DNA of 64,000 nucleotides, taken from Planctomycetota bacterium. Lineage in GTDB: Bacteria > Planctomycetota > Planctomycetia > Gemmatales > Gemmataceae. Position numbers and translations under genes: made by a program. Where the stretch lies: NCBI GenBank assembly GCA_016873095.1, contig VGYC01000007.1, forward strand, positions 20,182-84,181, given 5' to 3'. Below, in pieces: positions 53,698-62,703 of the stretch (positions are counted from its first letter, which is position 1; every line of letters starts with the position of its first letter). A model generated the notes under the pieces. That model had not been told where the DNA came from. It did not search any database and was given only the letters and a program-made list of their open reading frames with translations.

Positions 53698-55884
53698 ATG
53701 GCGGCCCCGGCCACGGTAAGCGAGTTTGTAGATCTCATCCGCAAGAGCGGCGTCTCCGAGGATAAGCGCCTCGAAGCCTTCGTGGAGAAGTTGCGCGCCG
53801 AGGGCAAGCTGCCGCCGGAGCTTTCCAAGCTGGCGGGCGTGCTCGTCAAGGAAGGATTCCTGACCAAGTTCCAGGCGGAGCAGATCCTCCAGGGCAAATG
53901 GCGGCGCTTCAACATCGGCAAGTACAAGGTGCTGGAGCGACTCGGCCACGGCGGCATGGGCATGGTCTACCTGTGCGAGCACAAGCTCATGCGTCGGCGC
54001 GTGGCGGTAAAGGTGCTGCCGACAGCCCAGGCAGCTGACGATGCGGCCCGGGAACGCTTCTATCGCGAGGCCCGCGCCGCGGCTGCCCTGGATCATCCCA
54101 ACATTGTCCATGCCTACGACATCGACCAGGACGAGAACCTGCACTTCCTGGTCATGGAATACGTGGACGGCGCCAGCCTGCAAGAGATCATCGGCAGGTC
54201 CGGACCGATGACGGCGACGCGGGCGGCCCACTATATTCGGGAAGCGGCCATTGGCCTGGAACACGCCCATCAATCCGGCCTGGTCCATCGCGACATCAAA
54301 CCCGGCAACATCCTGGTCGATCGCAGCGGCCTCGTCAAGATCCTCGACATGGGCCTGGCCCGTTTCTTCAACGATCAGGATGACATCCTCACGCGCAAGT
54401 ACGACGAGAACGTTCTCGGCACGGCCGACTACCTTGCGCCGGAGCAGGCCATCGATAGCCATGATGTCGATTTCCGCGCCGACATCTACAGCCTGGGGGC
54501 GACCTTCTACTTTCTGCTGACGGGCAAGACTCCACTGGGCGAGGGGACGGTCGGGCAAAAGCTGATGTGGTTGCACAGCAGGGCGATTCCGCCGGTGCAC
54601 ACGGTGCGGCCGGACGTTCCCGAGGGGTTGTCGGCGGTCATCGCGTGCATGATGGCCAAGCAGCGCGAGCAGCGCTATCAGTCGTGGCTGGCGGTTGCGG
54701 AAGCGCTGGCGCCATGGGGTCAGGCGCCGGTCCGCGCGCCGCTGGAATCGGAAATGCCGCAGCTGAGCCTGGCGGCCAGCGGTGGTCCCCCCGGCGGTCC
54801 GCAGGCCGAGGCGACCGCGGTTTCGCTGGGCGCAACCTCGCCGCTGCCGCAGCGCCACCTGGCGGCCGGGCCGCGGTCGCCAGCGCCGAAGCCGCCGAGC
54901 GGTTCCAAGCCTGCCGTGCCGAATTTGCAATTGCCCATGAAACGGCCGCCGTTGCCCTCCTTGCCGGCGCTTCAGCCAAAGGCGAGTGCGGCCGTGCCGG
55001 TGACGGAGCCGGCCGACGACTTCGAGGACGCCCCCTGGGAGCGGCTCGCTTCGGAAACCGACAATCCAGCAGCGCATCTGGACACCGCGCCCGTGAGTTC
55101 CGCGCACACGGTCCTGCAGTCCAAGCAGAAGCAGGCGCGGGAACGGGAACGCCGCCAGATCGGCCGCATTGCCGCCGTCCTTTCCGTCATCGCGCTCGCC
55201 GCCCTGGCGTTCGGCTACTTTAAATTCTTTCACGTTGAAGAAGATGTTGGACCGCCGGTGCGCGGCAACTTGACGGTTTCCAAGAACCCTGGCGGGCCCC
55301 TGTCTTTCCGCACCATCGATCACGCCCTGCGCGAGGCCCAGCGCGGCGACATCATCGAACTGCTTGACGACGTTTACGAGGAATCGCTGAACGTGGACAA
55401 GCGCCGCGGCATACGCAGCGGCATCATCATCCAGCCGAGCCCCGGTCGCAAAGTGACCTGGCGGCCCAAGAACGCCGACCCGCCCCTGCTGCGTTTTTCC
55501 AACGTCCAGGGTTTCACGCTCCGCGGCCCCGGATTGACGCTTGACGGCAGCGTCAAGGGCAAGCCGTCGCCTTACCTGGTGCTCATCACGCTGGAGAATC
55601 CAGGCCTGACCATTCAGAACGTGACAATGAAGGGGTTCACGGAAAGCGCCGTGAAGTTCATCAATGCCGCCGGCGGCGAGGAAACCAGGGAGAAGATTCG
55701 CCTGCTCAACCTCGACCTTCACGGTCCCAAGGGAATGCCGGGCTACTATTTCGATGCCGCCCCCAAGACCAAGCCGAGCGTCAACGATAACATCGAAATC
55801 TTCGGCCTCGCCGCGCCCGATGCCGTCAAGTCGAAGGCCCCCACGGTCATGGGGCCGAACATCCGGCTGGAGTTGCGAAAGTAA
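53698..55884 (+). CDS. Membrane Ser/Thr kinase with a beta-helix-like ectodomain
   Basis: Kinase of 728 residues. Residues 1-75 form a helical module (SEFVDLIRKSGVSEDKRLEA, LVKEGFLTKFQAEQILQGKW) related to the N-terminus of the kinase at 38603. The kinase domain (about 76-340) has GHGGMGMVYLCE, VAVKVL, HRDIKPGNILVD, LDMGLARFF in place of DFG, and TADYLAPEQ. A Pro-rich linker leads to a membrane helix near 487-510 (IAAVLSVIALAALAFGYF). The outer part (520-728) resembles a right-handed beta-helix (LRFSNVQGFTLRGPGLTLDG, LTIQNVTMKGFTESAVKF), which often binds polysaccharides. tRNA-Leu lies 14 bases after its stop on the other strand. Confidence 0.92.
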   Translation: MAAPATVSEFVDLIRKSGVSEDKRLEAFVEKLRAEGKLPPELSKLAGVLVKEGFLTKFQAEQILQGKWRRFNIGKYKVLERLGHGGMGMVYLCEHKLMRRRVAVKVLPTAQAADDAARERFYREARAAAALDHPNIVHAYDIDQDENLHFLVMEYVDGASLQEIIGRSGPMTATRAAHYIREAAIGLEHAHQSGLVHRDIKPGNILVDRSGLVKILDMGLARFFNDQDDILTRKYDENVLGTADYLAPEQAIDSHDVDFRADIYSLGATFYFLLTGKTPLGEGTVGQKLMWLHSRAIPPVHTVRPDVPEGLSAVIACMMAKQREQRYQSWLAVAEALAPWGQAPVRAPLESEMPQLSLAASGGPPGGPQAEATAVSLGATSPLPQRHLAAGPRSPAPKPPSGSKPAVPNLQLPMKRPPLPSLPALQPKASAAVPVTEPADDFEDAPWERLASETDNPAAHLDTAPVSSAHTVLQSKQKQARERERRQIGRIAAVLSVIALAALAFGYFKFFHVEEDVGPPVRGNLTVSKNPGGPLSFRTIDHALREAQRGDIIELLDDVYEESLNVDKRRGIRSGIIIQPSPGRKVTWRPKNADPPLLRFSNVQGFTLRGPGLTLDGSVKGKPSPYLVLITLENPGLTIQNVTMKGFTESAVKFINAAGGEETREKIRLLNLDLHGPKGMPGYYFDAAPKTKPSVNDNIEIFGLAAPDAVKSKAPTVMGPNIRLELRK

Positions 55885-55898
55885 TCAATTGCCGGGAT

Positions 55899-55980
55899 TG
55901 CCGAGGGCGGGACTCGAACCCGCACCCCTTTCGGGACAGGCTCCTAAGACCTGCGTGGCTGCCAGTTACACCACCTCGGC
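55899..55980 (-). tRNA. tRNA-Leu (anticodon UAG)
   Basis: An 82-base cloverleaf on the minus strand. The acceptor arms GCCGAGG and CCTCGGC pair, the anticodon loop is CTTAGGA giving UAG, the long variable arm is TCCC-GAAA-GGGG and the T-loop contains GGTTCGAGTCC. The long variable arm and anticodon identify leucine. No 3' CCA is encoded. It is a single tRNA between a kinase gene and an MFS gene. Confidence 0.95.
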
Positions 55981-56065
55981 GTGAACGACCACGTCATTGT
56001 AACAATCCGCTGAGCGTCGGACAAATCCCGAAGTGATCATTCGTTGCCGGTCGGACGCGTGCCGG

Positions 56066-57406
56066 TTACGACTGGGTCTCGGCGGCATTCGGCCTCGCGG
56101 GCAGCAACACGGCATTCAGAATCCCCACGCCGATGAACACGCAAGCGACAAGAAAGCTCGCCTGGAAACCGCGGGCGAGCGCGGCGCTTGCCGCGGCCAA
56201 GGACTCGCCCTCGCCACTGAACTGATCCGTGATGAATCCGAAGAGCACGCCGGCGAACGCCGCCGGGAACAACGTCACCATCGTGAACGCCATGTAGCGG
56301 CGCATCTCGGCCCGCGGCGAGCAGCACAGGATATAGTTGGTCACGTAGATGCCGAATAGCTCGGCCGCTCCCATGAATCCGAAGCTGAGCAGGAACCAGT
56401 TCCCCGGCGCCAGCAGTGCCCACAGCACCGAGGTCAATCCCAGGCCGGCCGTGATCAGCACGCCCACTCTGGGATTGGTGCGCGCCAGAATCCAGCCCAG
56501 CAACAAGCCGGTGACGGCCTTGCAGGCGAAGCGAACCGTGTTCTGGTAGCCGGCAACCTCGGCCGGGGCCACGCCCAGCACCTCGCGCGTGTACAGCGTC
56601 ATGTTGGAGATGATGGTGTAGCCGGCCAGGACAATGATCGCCACGATCATCGCGCGACGGATGACCGGTTGGGCCAGGAACTTGCCGAAACCGCCGAACA
56701 CTCCTTGCAAGAACGGCGGCCGCGGCGGCTCCGATGCCTCCGCCGGAATCACGTACCGGCTTGCCAGAAATGAGCCAAGCGCCATGATCGGCACGCCGGC
56801 GGCGAACAGCATGGCGAAGTTGTATGGCCCCTCAAGGTGTGGCAACAGCCACGGTCCGAGCTTGCCGGACAGCAGCCATTGCGAGACGAGCGCGCCGATG
56901 ATGGCCAGGATCGGCCCGGCCCCGTAGGCGAGTCCGAGTGCCGTGCCGCGCCGTGCCGGCGACACTGCCCGGCCGAGCACCTCGAACTCGAAAGCCACCG
57001 CCACCGTCCGCGCCCCGCCGACGATGGCGCCTTGCAGAACGAGGACAGCCACCTTGACCTCGGTTGGCACCGGCAACAGCAGAACGATGGCCATCATGGC
57101 ATTGACCGTCGCCAGCGACGCGTAGCAGCCGACCATCACCGGCTTGAGATAGCGGGCGTAGGGAAACAGCCAGGCCACCAGCAACGGCAACGGCGACATG
57201 ATGAGGTACGCGGTGGCCGGCAGGTTGGCGACCGTGGCCGAGGTTTGCAGCCAGTCACACAACGATGCATGCACCACGCCGACGTACAGCACCGGCGACG
57301 CCAGGTAGCTCAATCCTGTGTTGACGGCAACCAGGACGAGATTGCGTACCTGCTCCCGGTCGCCCAGAGGACAGGTGGCGGCATCTGTGGAGTGGTCGTT
57401 TGCCAT
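56066..57406 (-). CDS. Major facilitator superfamily transporter
   Basis: A 446-residue membrane transporter with about 12 hydrophobic helices. The first loop region is LSYLASPVLYVGVVHASLCD, a mid-protein loop is SPARRGTALGLAYGAGP and the second half starts VFGGFGKFLAQPVIRRAMI. No subfamily can be named. The start at 57406 (MANDHSTD) is preferred to one 12 codons upstream, although neither has a good ribosome site. The TPR gene lies 54 bases upstream on the same strand. tRNA-Leu is downstream, also on this strand. Confidence 0.87.
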   Translation of the reverse strand: MANDHSTDAATCPLGDREQVRNLVLVAVNTGLSYLASPVLYVGVVHASLCDWLQTSATVANLPATAYLIMSPLPLLVAWLFPYARYLKPVMVGCYASLATVNAMMAIVLLLPVPTEVKVAVLVLQGAIVGGARTVAVAFEFEVLGRAVSPARRGTALGLAYGAGPILAIIGALVSQWLLSGKLGPWLLPHLEGPYNFAMLFAAGVPIMALGSFLASRYVIPAEASEPPRPPFLQGVFGGFGKFLAQPVIRRAMIVAIIVLAGYTIISNMTLYTREVLGVAPAEVAGYQNTVRFACKAVTGLLLGWILARTNPRVGVLITAGLGLTSVLWALLAPGNWFLLSFGFMGAAELFGIYVTNYILCCSPRAEMRRYMAFTMVTLFPAAFAGVLFGFITDQFSGEGESLAAASAALARGFQASFLVACVFIGVGILNAVLLPARPNAAETQS

Positions 57407-57460
57407 TTGGAGGGTGATACGATTCCGCGGCGCTGCGGTCAACTTTCGAATCGAGTCGTC

Positions 57461-59095
57461 TCAAAGGTCTTCGAGCCGCAGCGCCTGCGGTTCCGCGTGT
57501 CGCCAGGCGCGCTGAAACTCGATGTTGATCATCTGGGCGGCGTAGTCCTTCCGCTGGGCTTTGAGGCTCTCGCGCAGCCCGAACAAGCACCGTGGATTGC
57601 GCGGATGTTGCGCCAATCCCGCTCGAAAGACTTTCTCGGCCTCGGCGGCATCACCGACGTCGAGCAGGGCAGCGCCCAGGGTCTCGCGGACCGGCAAGAA
57701 CCAGTCGGGCGGCTCTCCGTAGGCCAGCGCATCTTCCATGGCAACGGCCCGGCGGAGCAGGTCGAGGCACCGGGCTCTCTCCTTCACCGCCAGCGCCAGC
57801 TTTGCATCCAGCACGGCTGCCGCGATCGCCAGCACGCTCTGGGCCGAGTTCCAGTCGCTGATCATCGTTTCCTTCGGAATGACTTTCTTGAGAGCCAGAA
57901 ACTCCTGACGTTCCTTGGCCGCGGCAGCGGGGTTGCCCTTGCCGAGCTGAGCCAGGCCGCGGGCGAAGTACCAGGCGGCGCGTGCCGCCTTCAGTTTCTC
58001 GCCGGGCAGCCTGGCAGCCAGGATATCGTCCCAGCGCTGGAAGCGCGCCAGCACCAGCGGCGGCGCCAGCAGGAAGCCTTCCAGCATCGGCATCTCGGCA
58101 ACGTGCGGCATCACATGTTCCGCCAGATGTTCGACTGCCTTCCAGGCATCACCCGAGCGCCCTTGAAAGCAGCGCGCCACCGCCAGGAAATGGATGTTGT
58201 GCGAGAAGTACATCATCGGGTAAGCGCCCTTTGGTTTGGCCCGCTGGATGTAGGCAAGGTCCGCCTTGATGGCGTGCTCATTGGACCGGGCGGCCGCCGC
58301 GTAGTCGCCGATGCGGATGTAGATGTGCGCCGGCATGTGCACTAGATGTCCGGCCGCCGGCACCAGCGTCTCCAGACGTCTGGCGCAGGCCAGCCCGCGC
58401 TCCGGATAAGGCGAGGCCTCGATGGCATGAATGTAGTAGTGGTTCGCGCCGGGATGCTCCGGGTTGCGGCGCAGCACGGATTCCAGGACTTGCAGAATCT
58501 CGAGCGTTCCTTCGGCCGGCTTGGCGTCGTGCGACCAGAGCTTCCACGGCCGCAGATTCATGGCGCTCTCGGCGTACAGAGTGGCCGCGTCCAGATCGTC
58601 GGGATACCTGGCAGTCAGTTTGCCCATTGCTGTCTTGTAGGCGATGGCCAGCTTGTGGCGGTCAGCCTTGGGATCCTCCGTGTAGCGCTTGGCCAGGGCG
58701 TGAATGTAAGCGCGCTCGGGTGGCGGCGCTTTCGCCGACAGCTTGAGCGCCATCTGCAGTGCCTTGTTGGCGGCACGCCATTGCCCGGCGTCGGCGTCGA
58801 GATTGTAATTCGGCCCCTTGACCAGCGCCAGCCCCCAGTACGCCATGGCCAGCTCCGGATCGAGATCGGCGGCACGGCTGAACGACCGCGCCGCCTCATC
58901 GTGATTGAAGCCATAGAGCAGTGTCAATCCCTGGTCAAAATACTTCTGCGCCTCGGAGTTGCGGGTGGAGACCGGATGGTGGTGCTTGCCGAGTCCCGGC
59001 AGCAACATGACAGCGCTTTTCGAGGTGGCTGGCGGATGATCGGCCAGAGCCGACCCAGGCACGACACAAACCAGCGCGATCACAAGGCTCCGCAT
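57461..59095 (-). CDS. Exported TPR protein
   Basis: A 544-residue secreted protein with a signal peptide (MRSLVIALVCVVPGSALA). It is built of TPR-like helical repeats: GLTLLYGFNHDEAARSFSRA, DLDPELAMAYWGLALVKGPN and, at the end, DVGDAAEAEKVFRAGLAQHP. Two conserved His-rich sites, KHHHPVSTRN near 37 and GANHYYIHAIEASPYP near 225, could bind a metal. I do not recognise a named function. The start at 59095 has AGGAGG about 10 bases upstream; earlier in-frame starts lie in repeat DNA. Confidence 0.85.
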   Translation of the reverse strand: MRSLVIALVCVVPGSALADHPPATSKSAVMLLPGLGKHHHPVSTRNSEAQKYFDQGLTLLYGFNHDEAARSFSRAADLDPELAMAYWGLALVKGPNYNLDADAGQWRAANKALQMALKLSAKAPPPERAYIHALAKRYTEDPKADRHKLAIAYKTAMGKLTARYPDDLDAATLYAESAMNLRPWKLWSHDAKPAEGTLEILQVLESVLRRNPEHPGANHYYIHAIEASPYPERGLACARRLETLVPAAGHLVHMPAHIYIRIGDYAAAARSNEHAIKADLAYIQRAKPKGAYPMMYFSHNIHFLAVARCFQGRSGDAWKAVEHLAEHVMPHVAEMPMLEGFLLAPPLVLARFQRWDDILAARLPGEKLKAARAAWYFARGLAQLGKGNPAAAAKERQEFLALKKVIPKETMISDWNSAQSVLAIAAAVLDAKLALAVKERARCLDLLRRAVAMEDALAYGEPPDWFLPVRETLGAALLDVGDAAEAEKVFRAGLAQHPRNPRCLFGLRESLKAQRKDYAAQMINIEFQRAWRHAEPQALRLEDL

Positions 59096-59220
59096 CGCAT
59101 GCCTCCTGCGTGTGCACATGAAGACCGCCGCTATTGTACGATCGACGCCGGCTGATCGGTGACCGAGAACCGCAAAGACGCGCCTGGTCCTTTCACAAGC
59201 TGCGGCATGGTTACAGCTTT

Positions 59221-59314
59221 GGCATGGTCTCCCGACCATGCCACGCTCCCACGACCGCAGGTCTCCCTGAGCCGGCCGCAACCAGTGTGTGGCACGGTCA
59301 GGAGACGGTGCCAC
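59221..59314. repeat. Two related palindromes upstream of the TPR gene
   Basis: 59221-59242 reads GGCATGGTCTCCCGACCATGCC (arms GGCATGGTC and GACCATGCC). 59289-59314 has arms GTGGCACGGTC and GACGGTGCCAC around AGGA. The two hairpins are related in design and lie in the gap between the TPR and glycosyltransferase genes, both leftward. Confidence 0.75.
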
Positions 59315-59338
59315 AACTGAGTGCCACGGCTGGGGCAA

Positions 59339-60478
59339 TTAATCGCTTGGCAGCAATTCCAGCGACTTCTCCACCACGTCGAAAGCCGCCCGTGGCCGGG
59401 CGATGCGGCGGACGTTGTCGCGCAGTTCGGCGAGTCGGCGCGGCTCGCTCAGCAGGGATGTGATCTTGTGGGCCAGCACGGCGGTATTGTTGGCCTTGAT
59501 GGCGGCTCCGCTTTCCAGCAAGAAATCGCTGTTGCGCGTCTCCTGCCCCGGGATCGGATTGACGATGACCATGACGGCGCCGCGGGCCAGCGTCTCCGAA
59601 GTCGTCAAGCCGCCGGGCTTGGAAACCACCAGATCCGCCACGGCCATCAGTTCATCGATTTCCCTGGTGAAGCCCAGGACCTTGACGCGGTGGCGCTCCG
59701 GTCCACGAATCTTCTGGAGCTGTGTCTTGAGCTTTTCATTGCGGCCGGTGATGGTGACCAGCTGCATCGGCTTCTCGACGGCGAGCAGGGCCTCGAAGAG
59801 CTTGGCAATCGGGCCGACGCCGAAGCCGCCGGACAGCTGCAAGACGACGGGCCGTTCCGCGTCCAACCCGTGCCTGGCGAGCAGCGACTCGCGATCCTTC
59901 ACGGAAGAGAACACGGGGTGTACGGGGATGCCAGTGGGTTCGATGTCGCCGGCCGGCACACCCCAGGATTGCAAGTACAGTGCCCCTTCCGTCGTGGCCG
60001 TGAAATAGCGCTCGCAAGGCTGGTTCACCCAGAGCCGATGCGTATCGAAGTCGGTCGTTACCGTGACCTGCAGCAGCTTGATCGTCCCCTTCTTGCGCAG
60101 CGAGGCGATGATCTCGGCCGGCAGGAAGTGGGTGTTGATCACCAGGTCCCAGCGGCCGTCCTGCAAGAAGCGGATGAACCTGGCGAGATTGAGCTTTTGC
60201 AGGACCAGGCGCAGGCGGTCACGCTTGCCCGCCCGACTGGGCTGGTCGAGCATGTCGTAGAAATAGCCGAGGGCGTGCGGCGCCAGGTTGATGAGGTCGA
60301 GATAGAAGCGGGCGTACAGCTGGCGAAAGACCCGATTGGTCATGTCGAGAACATCGAGGTTCTTGACGGTAGCGTGCGGCGCGACTTCCCGCAGCGCCGC
60401 CTCGACTGCCTCCGCGGCACGCAAATGCCCGGCGCCCACCGAAGCCGACAACACCAAGATGCGTGGAGAGTTGCTCAT
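59339..60478 (-). CDS. MGDG-synthase/UgtP-like glycosyltransferase
   Basis: Glycosyltransferase of 379 residues, GT28 family. The N-terminal MGDG-synthase domain starts PRILVLSASVGAGHLRAAEA; the C-terminal GT28 domain shows VLQLSGGFGVGPIAKLFEA near 200 and VVSKPGGLTTSETLARG near 285, then a nucleotide-sugar site. Related enzymes add galactose or glucose from UDP-sugars to diacylglycerol at the inner face of the membrane. The acceptor here is uncertain. The start at 60478 (MSNSPR) is preferred; an upstream Met extension of 27 residues lacks homology. Confidence 0.9.
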   Translation of the reverse strand: MSNSPRILVLSASVGAGHLRAAEAVEAALREVAPHATVKNLDVLDMTNRVFRQLYARFYLDLINLAPHALGYFYDMLDQPSRAGKRDRLRLVLQKLNLARFIRFLQDGRWDLVINTHFLPAEIIASLRKKGTIKLLQVTVTTDFDTHRLWVNQPCERYFTATTEGALYLQSWGVPAGDIEPTGIPVHPVFSSVKDRESLLARHGLDAERPVVLQLSGGFGVGPIAKLFEALLAVEKPMQLVTITGRNEKLKTQLQKIRGPERHRVKVLGFTREIDELMAVADLVVSKPGGLTTSETLARGAVMVIVNPIPGQETRNSDFLLESGAAIKANNTAVLAHKITSLLSEPRRLAELRDNVRRIARPRAAFDVVEKSLELLPSD

Positions 60479-60670
60479 GATGGCAAATTGTAGATGGCCA
60501 AAGTCGGAATGAAAGACTCCCGCGCTGGGCCTGCAGCCATGACATCCTTCGCATTCCATCCCAGCTTGCCGGAGTGCTTGCTATGATATCAACTCGCAAG
60601 CCATCCCATCTGCTGCGCCCGAAGTGGATTGAGTCGAGTCGATCAACATGAGAACCAGCGAGGACGACGC

Positions 60671-62581
60671 ATGTGCCACCGTCGCATCCGGGTCATTTCC
60701 GTCATGGTCGCGCTGCTTTCCGCATGCGCGGCCCGTGCCGGCGGCCGAATTGTCGAGGTCAGCTATCCGCCCTCCGAAACGCGCGGCGAACTCTCTGTGG
60801 GCGTGACCTACACGCTGTGGCTGCCCGAGGTCGCCACCATTCGCGGCATCATCGTGCACCAGCATGGTTGCGGCACGGGCGCGTGCAAGGGAGGCGCCAC
60901 CGCGGCCTACGACCTGCACTGGCAAGCGCTCGCGAAGAAGTGGGACTGCGCGTTACTCGGGCCGTCGTACCAGCAGGAGGACAAGCAGGATTGCCGGCTG
61001 TGGTGCGATCCGCGCAAGGGCTCGCACCAGACGTTTCTCCGCGCCCTTCGCGATCTGGCGGTGAAGTCGAAGCACCCGGAGGTGCAGCAGGTTCCCTGGT
61101 GCCTGTGGGGACACTCCGGCGGCGCGTTTTGGGCCAGTCTGATGCAGACGCTGTATCCAGAGCGCATCGTCGCCATCTGGTTCCGCTCGGGCACGGCCTT
61201 CGCCGCCTGGGAGAAGGGCGACATCGCCCGGCCGAATATGCCCGAGGCCATTTACCGGATTCCCATGATGTGCAATCCAGGCGCCAAGGAGAAGGACGAC
61301 AAGCGCTTCAGCGGCGCCTGGACCGGATCGCTGGCGATGTTTCAGGCTTATCGCGCCAGGGGAGCACCCATCGGCTTCGCGCCCGATCCGCGGACCGGAC
61401 ACGAATGCGGCGATTGCCGCTACCTGGCGATTCCGTTCTTCGATGTCTGCCTGGCGATGCGCCTGGCGGACAAGGAAAGCCCGGACCGCAAGCTCAGGGC
61501 GGTGGACATGGAGCAAGCCTGGCTGGCGGAACCGCTCGGCGACGCGGTACAGCCAGCCCGGTCCTTCACGGGCAAGCCGAACCAGGCTGTCTGGCTGCCC
61601 GGCGAGCGTTTTGCAAGAGCCTGGATCGAGTACGTCAAGACCGGGAGCGTCAGCGACACGACGCCGCCACCGGCGCCGTTCGCCGTCGCCGCCGTGCGGC
61701 AGGGAGACAAGATCGAGATCACCTGGGACGCGGAAGCAGATTTCGAGTCCGGCCTGCAGGGTTTCATCATCGAGCGCGACGGCAAGGAGACTGCGCGGCT
61801 GCCGCAAAAGCCGATCGGCCGCTTCGGCAGGCCGCTGTTCCAGGCGATGTCGTATCACGACACTCCGGAGAAGCCGTTGCCCCGGATGCAATTCATCGAT
61901 CGCGCTGCCCCGCCCGGCGCGAAACCGGAGTATCAGGTGACGGCGCTGAACAGCGCCGGCCTGAAGTCGGCGCCCGCCAGGACGACGCTTGCCGCCACAG
62001 CGCTCGTGACACCGGATCTCGCCGGCTGGGTGGAGGAGCAACACAGCTTTTTCAAGGCCAAGCATGCCCGGGCACGCACGTGGGCCGTGAAGGACGGCGT
62101 CCTCATCTGTGACGGCTCGCTGGGCAACTGCGGCTTCCTGCGCTACCGCGCAAAGCTGACCGACTTCACGCTCCGGCTCGACTATCGCATGTCGAAGGGC
62201 TGTAACAGCGGCGTCTGCATCCGTGCCGCCGTTCCCTACGACGGCAACCCGGAGACCACGCTGCCGTCGCAGACCGGCTTCGAGATCCAGATCATGGACG
62301 ATGCCGGGAAGTCCGCCAGCAAGACCTCGAGCGGCGCGCTTTATGGCCTGTCGGCGCCGAAGATCAACGCAGCCCGGCCGGCCGGTGAATGGAACACACT
62401 GGAAGTTAGCGCGAGACGAACAAGGATCCGCGTGATTTTCAACGGGCAACTCGTCCAGGACATCGATCAGACCGCAATCGCGAGCCGGCCGCGACCACTT
62501 GCCGGCTATCTCTCCCTGCAAAATCACGGGCACGGCATCGAGTTTCGCAATCTGCGGCTCGAGACTGGCAGTTCGCCCTGA
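60671..62581 (+). CDS. Exported alpha/beta hydrolase fused to a DUF1080 domain
   Basis: A 636-residue secreted protein with an N-terminal signal (VISVMVALLSACAARAGG). Residues about 30-325 are an alpha/beta hydrolase (IIVHQHGCGTGACKGG, CLWGHSGGAFWASL near 145). Residues about 335-450 look like a fibronectin type III domain (ITWDAEADFESGLQGFIIER). The last 180 residues are DUF1080 (3-keto-disaccharide hydrolase fold: TDFTLRLDYRMSKGCNSGVC, GFEIQIMDDAG, HGIEFRNLRLE). DUF1080 and esterase domains both occur in sugar degradation, so a carbohydrate role is likely. The start has GAGG upstream. It is divergent from the glycosyltransferase gene. Confidence 0.88.
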   Translation: MCHRRIRVISVMVALLSACAARAGGRIVEVSYPPSETRGELSVGVTYTLWLPEVATIRGIIVHQHGCGTGACKGGATAAYDLHWQALAKKWDCALLGPSYQQEDKQDCRLWCDPRKGSHQTFLRALRDLAVKSKHPEVQQVPWCLWGHSGGAFWASLMQTLYPERIVAIWFRSGTAFAAWEKGDIARPNMPEAIYRIPMMCNPGAKEKDDKRFSGAWTGSLAMFQAYRARGAPIGFAPDPRTGHECGDCRYLAIPFFDVCLAMRLADKESPDRKLRAVDMEQAWLAEPLGDAVQPARSFTGKPNQAVWLPGERFARAWIEYVKTGSVSDTTPPPAPFAVAAVRQGDKIEITWDAEADFESGLQGFIIERDGKETARLPQKPIGRFGRPLFQAMSYHDTPEKPLPRMQFIDRAAPPGAKPEYQVTALNSAGLKSAPARTTLAATALVTPDLAGWVEEQHSFFKAKHARARTWAVKDGVLICDGSLGNCGFLRYRAKLTDFTLRLDYRMSKGCNSGVCIRAAVPYDGNPETTLPSQTGFEIQIMDDAGKSASKTSSGALYGLSAPKINAARPAGEWNTLEVSARRTRIRVIFNGQLVQDIDQTAIASRPRPLAGYLSLQNHGHGIEFRNLRLETGSSP

Positions 62582-62597
62582 AGTGTTGCAGGGGTGG

Positions 62598-62673
62598 CGG
62601 GAGGGCGGGGCCTCCTGCCGAGCCGTGAACCGGTTCCTGTCGCTTTACGGCTCGGCAGGAGCCTCGCCCTCCC
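62598..62673. repeat. Intergenic copy of the element found in bioD-bioA
   Basis: A 76-base inverted repeat: CGGGAGGGCGGGGCCTCC and GCCGAGCC at the left face GGCTCGGCAGGAGCCTCGCC and CTCCC at the right. The right arm is identical to that of the BioD-BioA linker element over more than 20 bases. It lies between two convergent genes, after the DUF1080 stop. Confidence 0.9.
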
Positions 62674-62703
62674 AAAACGCGATCGGTGTCGGCTCTGCCT
62701 GGA

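Noticed and set aside
55899..55980. Integration site for a mobile element at tRNA-Leu
   Set aside because: No integrase, no direct repeat of the tRNA 3' end and ordinary genes on both sides.
60953..62533. Leftward open frame antisense to the hydrolase-DUF1080 gene
   Set aside because: No domain; the sense gene is continuous with clear hydrolase and DUF1080 motifs.
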